Part shown: positions 1 through 5,284 of the stretch, in pieces
Numbering within the stretch: position 1 is the stretch's first letter
How the letters are laid out: each line of letters begins with the position of its first letter
Assembly (NCBI GenBank): GCA_948528155.1
Contig: CAOSZT010000152.1
Coordinates: 1 to 5,284, forward strand
Direction of reading: 5' to 3'
DNA: 5,284 nucleotides
From: an uncultured Clostridia bacterium
GTDB taxonomy: Bacteria; Bacillota; Clostridia; TANB77; CAG-508
The notes under the pieces: model-generated
Database searches by the model: none
The model's input: only the letters and a program-made list of their open reading frames with translations
What the model was told of the DNA's origin: nothing
Program-made: the position numbers and the translations under genes

Positions 1-1
1 T

Positions 2-26
2 TATAATAAAATACAATTTATGGGAG
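2..26 (+). promoter_or_regulatory. Possible -10 box and ribosome binding site for the ABC transporter gene
   Basis: A perfect TATAAT lies at 2-7, followed by GGGAG at 22-26, six bases before the ATG at 33. The ribosome binding site is convincing and fixes the start codon. The -10 call is tentative because the -35 region lies outside the window, and TATAAT is common by chance in DNA this AT-rich. If real, transcription would begin near position 14 with a very short leader. Confidence 0.4.
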
Positions 27-32
27 AATTTA

Positions 33-1640
33 ATGAAGAATAATATAAATTTTATATTTCGACTTTTAAATAAGAAAAAAGTTGCTATATGTATGCTTAT
101 AGAAGCATTTTTAGATTTTATATATTATGTAATACCTTATACATTTGCTCTATTTTTAACTATGCCTTTTACAGTAGAAAAGGCTATAATAGTAGCTTCA
201 ATATTTATATTTTCTAAATCTATTAGATGTTTTATTTTATGGTTAGAAAGAAAAATTATGGATAATTATATATATGAATATTCTAATGTTCAATATTTAG
301 AATATTACAAGAAATTAACACAAGTACCAGTTGAAACTTTATCTAAATATCAAACTGGTTATTTGGAAAACATTATAGAAAAGATTTCAGAATTAGTTAA
401 GAAAATATTAAGTGCTCAATATATTGGAATTATATTGTCTTTTGGATTTTTCTTTTATACAGTATTTAATCAGTCAAAAACACTATTTTTTATATCTTTG
501 TTATTAAGTATACTATGTGTACTAATAAGTGTGTATATATTAAAGAAATCAAATAAACATGTTGAAAATTTATATGATAAGGAATATGAGTATTCATCTG
601 TTTATCAAGATTTTATTAGTAATATAAGAACCGTAAAAGCACTAAACGATAGTACATATTTTGAAAAGATAATTTATAAAGAAGGAAATGAATGTTATCA
701 AAAGAATACAAAATATGTTAAATGCTATTCATTAGAAGAATTGATTAGAAATATTTTGATAGTTATACCTTTTTCACTTGCTATTATAAAAAGTGTTATT
801 GATTTATCTAATGGGATTGATACATTAGGAATAATAACATTTTATATTTCAATTTATTTAGAAATGGGATTTATTTTTGATGAATTATCAGGAACTATAG
901 TTAGTTGTTTCGAATTAAAAGCACTAAAAAAGAAATGTATTCAATTATTTAGCAAATTAGATAATAGAGAAATAATAGAAAAATTCAATAAAATAGAATT
1001 AGATAATATAAACTTAAGATATAAAGAATCAAATTTTAATATTACTGTTCCTAATATAGTTATAAATGTAGGTGATAAAATATCAATTACAGGTAAGTCA
1101 GGACAGGGTAAAACTTCTATTATAAATCTTATATTAGGTAATATAAACACATATAAAGGAATTGCTAAAATAGATCAAAATGACTTAAAAAATGTAAGAC
1201 TTGATATAGGTGTTGTGAGTCAAGAAATTGAACTATTTAATATGTCTATAAAAGATAATTTGTGTTTAGATAAGTCAATATCCGATGATAAAATAATCAG
1301 TTATTTAAAAGAATTAGAGTTAAATGAAATTTTAATGTTTGAAAATGGTATAGATACAATTGTTGGTGAAAAAGGCTTAAAGCTATCAACAGGTCAAAAG
1401 AGAAGAATTAATATTTTAAGAAGCTACTTAATGGATAAAAATATTTATATTTTAGATGAGCCAACATCTAATTTGGATAAACATACTGAAGAAATAGTTG
1501 TAAATTTTATATTAAAGTATTTTAAAGATAAAACTTTAATTATTGCTACTCATAATGAAAAAATAAATGAAATATGTAATAAATTTTATCATTTTGAAAA
1601 TCACAATTTAACTATTAAAACTTTGCCAATTGATTCATAA
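33..1640 (+). CDS. ABC transporter, fused permease and ATP-binding protein (exporter half-transporter)
   Basis: This 535-residue protein has the type IV (ABCB-like) exporter layout and would work as a dimer in the cytoplasmic membrane. The permease covers about residues 1-310, with hydrophobic segments near 17-43, 49-71, 127-147, 150-170, 237-258 and 264-292. The nucleotide-binding domain follows from about 320: A-loop Tyr330, Walker A GKSGQGKT at 354-361, Q-loop Gln397, signature LSTGQ at 451-455 (LSGGQ in most relatives), Walker B with Asp475 and catalytic Glu476, D-loop SNLD at 479-482, and H-loop His507. All key residues are present, so it should hydrolyse ATP. There is no N-terminal C39 peptidase domain, so it is not a bacteriocin processing exporter of that type. 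The substrate cannot be read from the sequence; small peptides or drugs are family-based guesses. GGGAG six bases upstream supports the ATG. The next downstream DNA is gene debris, so any partner lies left of the window. Confidence 0.93.
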   Translation: MKNNINFIFRLLNKKKVAICMLIEAFLDFIYYVIPYTFALFLTMPFTVEKAIIVASIFIFSKSIRCFILWLERKIMDNYIYEYSNVQYLEYYKKLTQVPVETLSKYQTGYLENIIEKISELVKKILSAQYIGIILSFGFFFYTVFNQSKTLFFISLLLSILCVLISVYILKKSNKHVENLYDKEYEYSSVYQDFISNIRTVKALNDSTYFEKIIYKEGNECYQKNTKYVKCYSLEELIRNILIVIPFSLAIIKSVIDLSNGIDTLGIITFYISIYLEMGFIFDELSGTIVSCFELKALKKKCIQLFSKLDNREIIEKFNKIELDNINLRYKESNFNITVPNIVINVGDKISITGKSGQGKTSIINLILGNINTYKGIAKIDQNDLKNVRLDIGVVSQEIELFNMSIKDNLCLDKSISDDKIISYLKELELNEILMFENGIDTIVGEKGLKLSTGQKRRINILRSYLMDKNIYILDEPTSNLDKHTEEIVVNFILKYFKDKTLIIATHNEKINEICNKFYHFENHNLTIKTLPIDS

Positions 1641-1742
1641 ATTTTAAGTGAAGAATTTAACATTTAATTACTTTTTATTATATAAATATATAACTACACT
1701 TTAAATATATATTTTGTAAAAGACAGCTAAACAGATATATAA

Positions 1743-1889
1743 TTTATTGATTGGATTTGCCATAAATTTGGTATTGGAGAATCAAAAGAATTAGTTAAAA
1801 AATTTGAAGAAGGAACTCGTACATTTATTGACCCTAAAAAGCAATTTGAACATGAAGAAAGAGAAAAGGAATGGGATTTAGAGAGATAA
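1743..1889 (+). pseudogene. 3' remnant of an unidentified gene
   Basis: An open frame of 48 codons runs from just after an in-frame TAA at 1740-1742 to TAA at 1887-1889 and contains no ATG. The composition is protein-like: it begins FIDWICHKFGIGESKELV and ends in a highly charged tail, HEEREKEWDLER. The gene end merges directly into a strong hairpin terminator, as a genuine 3' end would. I read it as the C-terminal piece of a gene whose 5' part has been lost. I do not recognise the family. A chance open frame is possible, but the charged tail, two TGG Trp codons and the terminator argue against it. Confidence 0.45.
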
Positions 1890-1914
1890 AGCAGATATAC
1901 CAAATATCTGCTTT
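1888..1914. terminator. Hairpin terminator between two convergent gene relics
   Basis: A perfect 11-bp stem (AAAGCAGATAT at 1888-1898 with ATATCTGCTTT at 1904-1914) encloses the 5-base loop ACCAA. The T-rich tract at 1918-1928 follows it on the plus strand. It begins inside the TAA of the plus-strand remnant and lies a few bases beyond the stop of the minus-strand small ORF, so it is placed to end transcription from both sides. The plus-strand tail is the better U-tract. Confidence 0.75.
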
Positions 1915-1918
1915 GCCT

Positions 1919-2065
1919 TTAATTTTTTAATTCATCATATTTTCTCTCTTGTTTTGAGTATTCTTCTGGTTTTAATCCTATTCTTACTTTCATATATTTT
2001 TCCATTAATATATACATTATTGTAAATATTATGCCTACTACAATCATACAATAAGCAGTTGACAT
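1919..2065 (-). pseudogene. Small single-pass membrane protein, probably 5'-truncated
   Basis: On the minus strand, an ATG at 2065-2063 opens a 48-residue frame ending at TAA 1921-1919. Residues 5-21 (YCMIVVGIIFTIMYILM) form a clear transmembrane segment. A basic then mixed-charge tail follows, with KPEEYSKQERKYDELKN at the C-terminus, predicting a small protein with a cytoplasmic tail. There is no ribosome binding site before the ATG, and an in-frame TAA sits directly upstream. The other side of this point is the broken start of the ATPase relic, so the 5' end of a longer gene was probably cut here. I do not recognise the family. It could be an intact small protein translated without a leader, but I consider that less likely. 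Confidence 0.45.
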
Positions 2066-2612
2066 TTATTTTGGAACAGTTATATCTATCAAAAACATAT
2101 ACAATTATCTAAAAGATGAAGTAAAGGTTAATGTAGATAGAAGAACTATAAAAAGATATTTAGATATTTTGGAAAAGGCTAAAATAATCTATTCTTGTGA
2201 CTTGTTTGATATAAAATCAAAATCAGTTTTAAAAGGAGAGAAAAAATATTATTTAGCTGATTTAAGTATTTACTATTCACAAAACACTGACAACAGAATA
2301 AACTATGGACCAGTTCTTGAAAATGTAATGTATTCTTATTTAAAAAGCAAGAATTATAAACTTTTTGTAGGTTATATTGGAAAATTTGAATGCGATTTTA
2401 TTGCAAGAGCAAATTATGATGATTACTATTATATTCAAGTTTCTAAAGATATTAGTAATAAAGACACTGAAGAAAGAGAATATAGACCATTTTATATGAT
2501 TAAAGAACTATACCCTAGATATTTATTTACTATGGATATGTTACTTCAAAAACGAGATGGTATAAATCATGTGAATATTGTTGATTTTATATATAATAAT
2601 AAGAATTTATAA
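2055..2612 (+). pseudogene. C-terminal half of a COG1373-type ATPase (DUF4143 region), AAA domain missing
   Basis: The frame is open from 2055 (after TAA at 2052-2054) to TAA at 2610-2612, 185 codons. The TTG at 2169 is an internal Leu codon rather than a start, because homologous-looking sequence extends well upstream of it. Residues about 8-70 match the winged-helix part of these proteins (VDRRTIKRYLDILEKAKIIY, then KKYYLADL). The DUF4143 nuclease-like core follows: GPVLEN at 85-90, ECDF at 112-115 and YIQVS at 126-130, giving the E/D/Q set Glu112, Asp114 and Gln128. The tail EEREYRPFYMIKELYPRYLF is also typical. Full-length relatives are roughly 400 residues with an N-terminal AAA ATPase carrying Walker A and B motifs. 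That half is entirely absent, so this is a relic. The family is widespread and poorly understood. Confidence 0.85.
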
Positions 2613-2632
2613 AAAATTTATGGAGCGATTTA

Positions 2633-2678
2633 GGAGGTTATTTGCGAAAAATATGCCCATTTTTCATAGTGTTCCTCC
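2633..2678. other. Two-part hairpin in the intergenic region
   Basis: Outer arms GGAGG (2633-2637) and CCTCC (2674-2678) enclose an internal loop and an inner perfect 7-bp stem, GAAAAAT (2646-2652) with ATTTTTC (2659-2665). Read on the minus strand, the outer arm at 2674-2678 is the ribosome binding site of the short ORF at 2638-2667 and the other arm follows its stop. Read on the plus strand, it could be a weak terminator for the ATPase relic, with TTTTT at 2682-2686 behind it, but the internal loop is large for that role. Confidence 0.4.
2638..2667 (-). CDS. Putative 9-residue leader peptide
   Basis: On the minus strand, GGGAGG (2679-2674) is followed after six bases by ATG (2667-2665) and a 9-codon frame, MKNGHIFRK, ending in TAA (2640-2638). 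A promoter-like extended -10 lies about 60 bases upstream on the same strand. The start region is as good as that of any real gene here, but the frame is very short. It runs directly into the antisense of the ATPase relic, with no downstream gene in this orientation. It could be a regulatory leader whose gene has been lost, the truncated start of a longer gene, or chance. I do not recognise the peptide. Confidence 0.3.
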   Translation of the reverse strand: MKNGHIFRK

Positions 2679-2723
2679 CACTTTTTACTCAAAAAAATAA
2701 TTGACTCATCAACTGTTGAAATT

Positions 2724-2732
2724 AGTATAGCA
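2724..2732 (-). promoter_or_regulatory. Leftward extended -10 promoter
   Basis: The minus strand reads TGCTATACT here, an extended -10 element (TGn plus a 5/6 match to TATAAT). No good -35 is seen at the usual distance, which extended -10 promoters tolerate. It points at the leader-like ORF at 2638-2667, with a predicted untranslated leader of about 50 bases. Confidence 0.4.
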
Positions 2733-2789
2733 TAAAATAAAGAAAATTGATAGTTTTTTTTGATAATTTATCTAAAAATCAATTATTTA

Positions 2790-2798
2790 TGGTATAAT
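2790..2798 (+). promoter_or_regulatory. Rightward extended -10 promoter of the deoxyribosyltransferase-like gene
   Basis: TGGTATAAT combines the extended -10 dinucleotide with a perfect TATAAT at 2793-2798. No strong -35 is present at 17 bases spacing. Transcription would begin near 2805, giving a leader of about 30 bases before the ATG at 2836. A short dyad, GATAA-T-TTATC (2762-2772), lies just upstream, where a repressor or activator could bind. Confidence 0.6.
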
Positions 2799-2835
2799 AT
2801 TGTTGTAAAATATATAAAAATGTTAGGAGAAGTTT

Positions 2836-3493
2836 ATGAAAATAACAGTTGGGGGAAGTTTCCATGAACCTGGTTGGACAGCAGTTAAGAGCACAGTAAA
2901 AAAATTACAGAATGCTGGTCATCAGGTATTGGCACCACGGCACAGAATGGGAACCAATCAATATTAATGATGAATTTGTAAAATTTAAAGGAGAAGAAAA
3001 TACTTCTATTGAAGATTTACAAAAAGGATTTTTTTCTTGTATGGAAAAAAGTGATATTTATGTAATCTGCAATCCAAATTCATATGAAGGATTTATGGTT
3101 TCAGTTGAATTTGGATATGCAACATATAATATTTTGCATTCTTTAGGTACTTTAAGAAAAATATACTTTACTAATACCCCACTTGGATACGATAAGTTTA
3201 ATTCAGATTTAGGACTTTCATTTGATACTTTTTTATTAAATTTATATAACAATCCAAGTTATCAAAATGAATTAGCTTTTTTTAGAAAACATAGAGATAG
3301 TAAAGATTTAGATTTTAGATATACCTGTGAAAGAGATTTTTATGATGATTTAAAAGATATGTATGGTAAAGTTCTATTACTACAATCTGGAGGCAATTTA
3401 GTTATTGGTTTAGAAAACTTACTTGATAAAAATAAAAATGTAATTCAATTTACACAACATTCTATATCAGATGATGATGAATATGAGTTGTAA
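2836..3493 (+). pseudogene. Nucleoside 2-deoxyribosyltransferase-like gene split by a +1 frameshift
   Basis: The gene begins at ATG 2836, five bases after AGGAGA (2825-2830). Its first frame gives MKITVGGSFHEPGWTAV, a typical beta-strand plus glycine-rich start, and continues to Pro34, after which it runs into TAA at 2965-2967. Skipping one base at 2938 restores a frame that continues GTEWEPININDEF to TAA at 3491-3493, for about 218 residues in all. The restored protein has SDIYVICNP (72-80) and SVEFGYA (89-95). By family knowledge, the Glu in the second motif (Glu91) corresponds to the catalytic nucleophile of nucleoside 2-deoxyribosyltransferases, which move deoxyribose between bases. About 120 residues beyond the motif form a C-terminal extension I do not recognise. 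The ATG at 2912 has no ribosome binding site and is not a plausible start. It may be a true pseudogene or carry an assembly error. The substrate is unknown, and related proteins include non-transferase members. Confidence 0.75.
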
Positions 3494-3494
3494 T

Positions 3495-3537
3495 TATTTT
3501 AATTTAATTTGAATACTATTCAAATTAAATTAAAATA
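3495..3537. terminator. Perfect 20-bp inverted repeat behind the deoxyribosyltransferase-like gene
   Basis: Arms at 3495-3514 and 3518-3537 are perfect reverse complements around the loop ACT. The repeat starts two bases after the TAA of the upstream gene, the usual place for a terminator. The stem is almost entirely A/T with a single G-C pair and lacks a following T-run, so it is unusual for an intrinsic terminator. Its length would still make it a stable transcript end, and it is symmetric enough to act on both strands. Confidence 0.55.
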
Positions 3538-3582
3538 TTCGACATTATATTCTTTATTTAAATTTATTTATTATTTTATATA

Positions 3583-3603
3583 GGGCTTGGGACTTAGTCC
3601 CAA
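3583..3603. repeat. GC-rich palindrome, related to the sequence at 5235-5255
   Basis: TTGGGACT (3587-3594) and AGTCCCAA (3596-3603) form an 8-bp dyad about a single central T, inside otherwise AT-only surroundings. Together with the GGGCT just before it, the pattern GGGCT, eight bases, AGTCCCAA recurs in direct orientation at 5235-5255. It may be part of an insertion-sequence end, a recombination site or a terminator stem for minus-strand transcription. Confidence 0.4.
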
Positions 3604-3621
3604 ATTTCGAATTTTGACTAG

Positions 3622-3694
3622 GGAGGAAAAATTCAGTGCTTGTTAGGAAGTGTATGGAGGTACAAAAATTGTACTTAATTTGAATTTTTCCTCT
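3622..3694. other. Nested inverted repeats in a structured non-coding block
   Basis: Outer arms GAGGAAAAATTCA (3623-3635) and TGAATTTTTCCTC (3681-3693) are perfect 13-bp complements. Inside them GTACAA (3660-3665) pairs with TTGTAC (3669-3674) around AAA. The block lies directly beyond the stop of the minus-strand recombinase, so terminator or element-end structure is the simplest reading. On the plus strand, GGGAGG (3621-3626) precedes a GTG-initiated 15-codon frame (3636-3683, reading MLVRKCMEVQKLYLI) by nine bases, and the right arm begins at that frame's stop. I treat that peptide as a possibility only. Confidence 0.45.
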
Positions 3695-3701
3695 AATTTC
3701 T

Positions 3702-5166
3702 TTACTTTTGATTACTTATTACTGCACCAATTTTATAATTTTCTTTCTTTGATTTTGAAAAAGTTTTGTTATCTTTTACAGCAACTAATCTTATCAATTT
3801 TTGTTTTTCTTTGTTTAATTTTATTTCAATTTCTTCTTCGTTTTGGTTCACATTTTCTGAAAATAATTCATAAAATTCTATTTCAAATTTTTGATTAAGT
3901 CTTGCAATATAATCGTCTAATTGTTCTTGATTTATATTAACACTTGTCCTAATTTCTTTTTCTTCTTTATTCACTTCGACAGGTACATAAATATCTGCTA
4001 TTCCTAATGCAAAAAACTTTGTTAATTGTTCAATATAACTACTTCTAAAATTTATTTTATCAATGTAAAATTCTCCGTTTTCTATTTTTTAATAGTGTCA
4101 TTGATTCAATAAATTTTGAAATAAATTCTTGCTTTTCTTCTTTCGATTTTTTATTCCATTCTTGCTTTAAAGTTTCATTTAATTTGTTATCTTTTATTAG
4201 TTTTTCTCTTTCAATATCTCTGTCAGCCATTAGCTGTTGTGGTGTAAAAGAAAGACTATTTGTATTAAGTTTTTCATATTTTTTTGTTTCTAAAATGTTT
4301 ATTTTTTCTTCAATCATTTTGTAATCTTCTGAAAAATCTTCCATTTCAACTATACCACTTACATAAGCCCTTTTTATTCTTTCTTTTTGTTTTTGTAATC
4401 TGTCAATTTCTTGGTCTAGTTTTTCTGTTTTGGTTTCTTTTTTATCAGCTAGTATTGGTAAAAAATATTTCTTTACTGCCATATCATATTCGACTAACTC
4501 AAGAATAAATCTTTGTAAACATTCTTCGATTTTATCTTCTCTGTAATAAGTCTTGCAATGTTCACAAGTATAATACATATATTTTCTTTTAGTACCTCCA
4601 GAGCCTTTACATTTCATTATTCGATTACATTTAGGACATTTTAGTTTTTGAAAAAATATATAAACTCTATCTCTTGTATAACTTCTTTGATTTTTTTCTT
4701 TTTGATACTGTGCTTCATTCCACATAGCACGACTAATTATTGGCTCTACTACATTCATATAAACTAATGTGTCTTTATTGTTTGATTTTCCTTTTTCATA
4801 ATCTCCCATATATACCTTATTGTCTATCATCTTCATAATGGTTGTATCTCTCCAATGTTTTGGTGCTAACACTTTTTCTTTATTTAATGTATTACTAATT
4901 TGTTGATAGCTTTTTCCCTCTAAATACATATTAAATATTCTAATTACAATATCTTTTGTAGTTTCATCAATTATTGTTTTCTTATTTGTATCTTTTTTAT
5001 AGCCTAATGGTACAATTCCTGGTAAATGACCAGATTTAATAGCACCGTTTAATCCGAACTTTGTTCTTTCACTTACTATCTCAATTTCTAGTTGTGATAA
5101 TACTGTTAGCATTCTTACAAAAAATCTTCCATTAGCAGAAGATGTATTTACATCATCTACATCTTC
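3702..5166 (-). pseudogene. Large serine recombinase, missing its catalytic domain and frameshifted near the C-terminal end
   Basis: The minus-strand frame is open from 5166, beginning EDVDDVNTSSANGRFFVRML. This matches the stretch leading into helix E of serine recombinases, and an in-frame TAA (5169-5167) lies just before it. The roughly 100 residues carrying the catalytic serine and arginines are absent, so it cannot cut DNA. Counting from Met at 5112, it retains SERTKFGL at 14-21, the recombinase domain (about 30-140), a zinc ribbon with Cys159, Cys162, Cys183 and Cys186, and a long charged coiled coil (about 225-283). The main frame ends at TGA 4062-4060. Removing one base from the A6 run (4085-4090, T on the plus strand) gives LLKIENGEFYIDKINF and continues through IADIYVPVEVNKEEKEIR to TAA 3704-3702, about 487 residues. 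These enzymes integrate and excise phages and transposons. No start or promoter survives here. Confidence 0.85.
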
Positions 5167-5233
5167 TTATGACAAAAATTAGAAAATATTGATATTTAGT
5201 AGCTTTCGCCTATAATTTATAAAGCAAATAAAA

Positions 5234-5284
5234 GGGGCTGTAAAAAAAGTCCCAACGAAAAATGAGTGAAAAATTTTCACTCAT
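5234..5284. mobile_element. Possible insertion-sequence end running out of the window
   Basis: GGGGCT (5234-5239) pairs with AGTCCC (5248-5253), one pair being G-U, around an A-rich loop. A perfect palindrome follows: ATGAGTGAAAA (5262-5272), a central A, and TTTTCACTCAT (5274-5284). A GGGGCTGT start followed by an A-rich stretch resembles the terminal repeats of some transposase-encoding elements in low-GC bacteria, from general memory only. The transposase and the other end would lie to the right. A terminator cluster is the main alternative. Confidence 0.35.

Noticed and set aside
941..1150. Minus-strand frame of 69 codons inside the ABC transporter gene
   Set aside because: It overlaps strongly supported coding sequence, including the Walker A region, and is a reverse-strand shadow.
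2169..2612. A complete 147-residue gene starting at TTG 2169
   Set aside because: The frame is open back to 2055 and the upstream residues match the family's winged helix, so TTG is an internal Leu codon.
3058..3252. Minus-strand frame of 64 codons inside the deoxyribosyltransferase-like gene
   Set aside because: It lies opposite motif-bearing coding sequence, has no domain features and is best explained as a shadow.
2912..3493. A complete 193-residue gene starting at ATG 2912
   Set aside because: There is no ribosome binding site, and the first residues are an out-of-frame reading of the preceding sequence; the true start is ATG 2836 in another frame.
3583..3603. Attachment site of the serine recombinase
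   Set aside because: A short palindrome near the gene is suggestive, but no second half-site, integrated element or duplicated core can be shown in this window.
3650..3898. Plus-strand frame rich in Phe and Leu across the recombinase tail
   Set aside because: It is the antisense of a Lys/Glu-rich coding region, which always yields Phe/Leu-rich frames; GTG start without a convincing ribosome binding site.
3702..3974. A separate 90-residue minus-strand gene starting MNKEEKEIR
   Set aside because: The same frame reads further upstream without a stop as IADIYVPVEV and joins the recombinase after a one-base correction, so it is that gene's C-terminus.
4060..4062. TGA read as Trp to extend the recombinase
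   Set aside because: A TAA follows immediately in the same frame, and Trp is encoded by TGG throughout the window.
4284..4508. Plus-strand hydrophobic frame of 74 codons
   Set aside because: It is antisense to the recombinase coiled coil; its apparent membrane character comes from complementing Lys/Glu codons.
1..5284. CRISPR array, tRNA, rRNA or known riboswitch
   Set aside because: No regularly spaced repeats, cloverleaf, rRNA-like stretch or recognisable aptamer motif was seen on either strand.

Overview
The window is very AT-rich and uses the standard genetic code: TGG encodes Trp in several genes and no reading frame needs TGA read-through. Purine-rich ribosome binding sites and the protein families present point to a low-GC Bacillota genome, most likely a Clostridia-type gut or host-associated bacterium. 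I cannot place it more precisely. It looks like an accessory region in decay: one apparently intact gene, an ABC exporter, is followed by a chain of truncated or frameshifted genes with mobile-element traces at the right.

Layout. 1-1640: a possible -10 box and a complete half-size ABC transporter (six-helix permease plus ATPase). 1641-1742: short AT-rich spacer in which I see nothing. 1743-2065: the 3' end of an unknown plus-strand gene, a bidirectional hairpin terminator, and the 3' part of a small minus-strand membrane protein gene. This reads as a relic of two convergent genes that have both lost their 5' ends. 2055-2612: the C-terminal half of a COG1373-type ATPase (DUF4143 region) whose AAA domain is gone. 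2613-2835: a regulatory interval with two divergent extended -10 promoters about 60 bp apart and, leftward, a 9-codon leader-like ORF with a good ribosome binding site.

2836-3493: a nucleoside 2-deoxyribosyltransferase-like gene split by a +1 frameshift near codon 35, close to a sharp drop in GC content. 3495-3537: a perfect 20-bp inverted repeat right behind its stop. 3583-3694: a structured, relatively GC-rich non-coding block with nested hairpins and a possible 15-codon ORF. 3702-5166 (minus): a large serine recombinase lacking its N-terminal catalytic domain and carrying a 1-nt expansion of a homopolymer near the C-terminal end. 5234-5284: a hairpin and a palindrome that resemble the end of an insertion sequence continuing beyond the window.

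I see no coherent operon or working multi-gene system. The ABC exporter is probably functional and belongs with genes left of the window. The rest is best read as a mosaic of relics. The parts least explained by known families are the leader-like ORF in the divergent promoter region, the structured block at 3583-3694, and the composition break inside the deoxyribosyltransferase-like gene.
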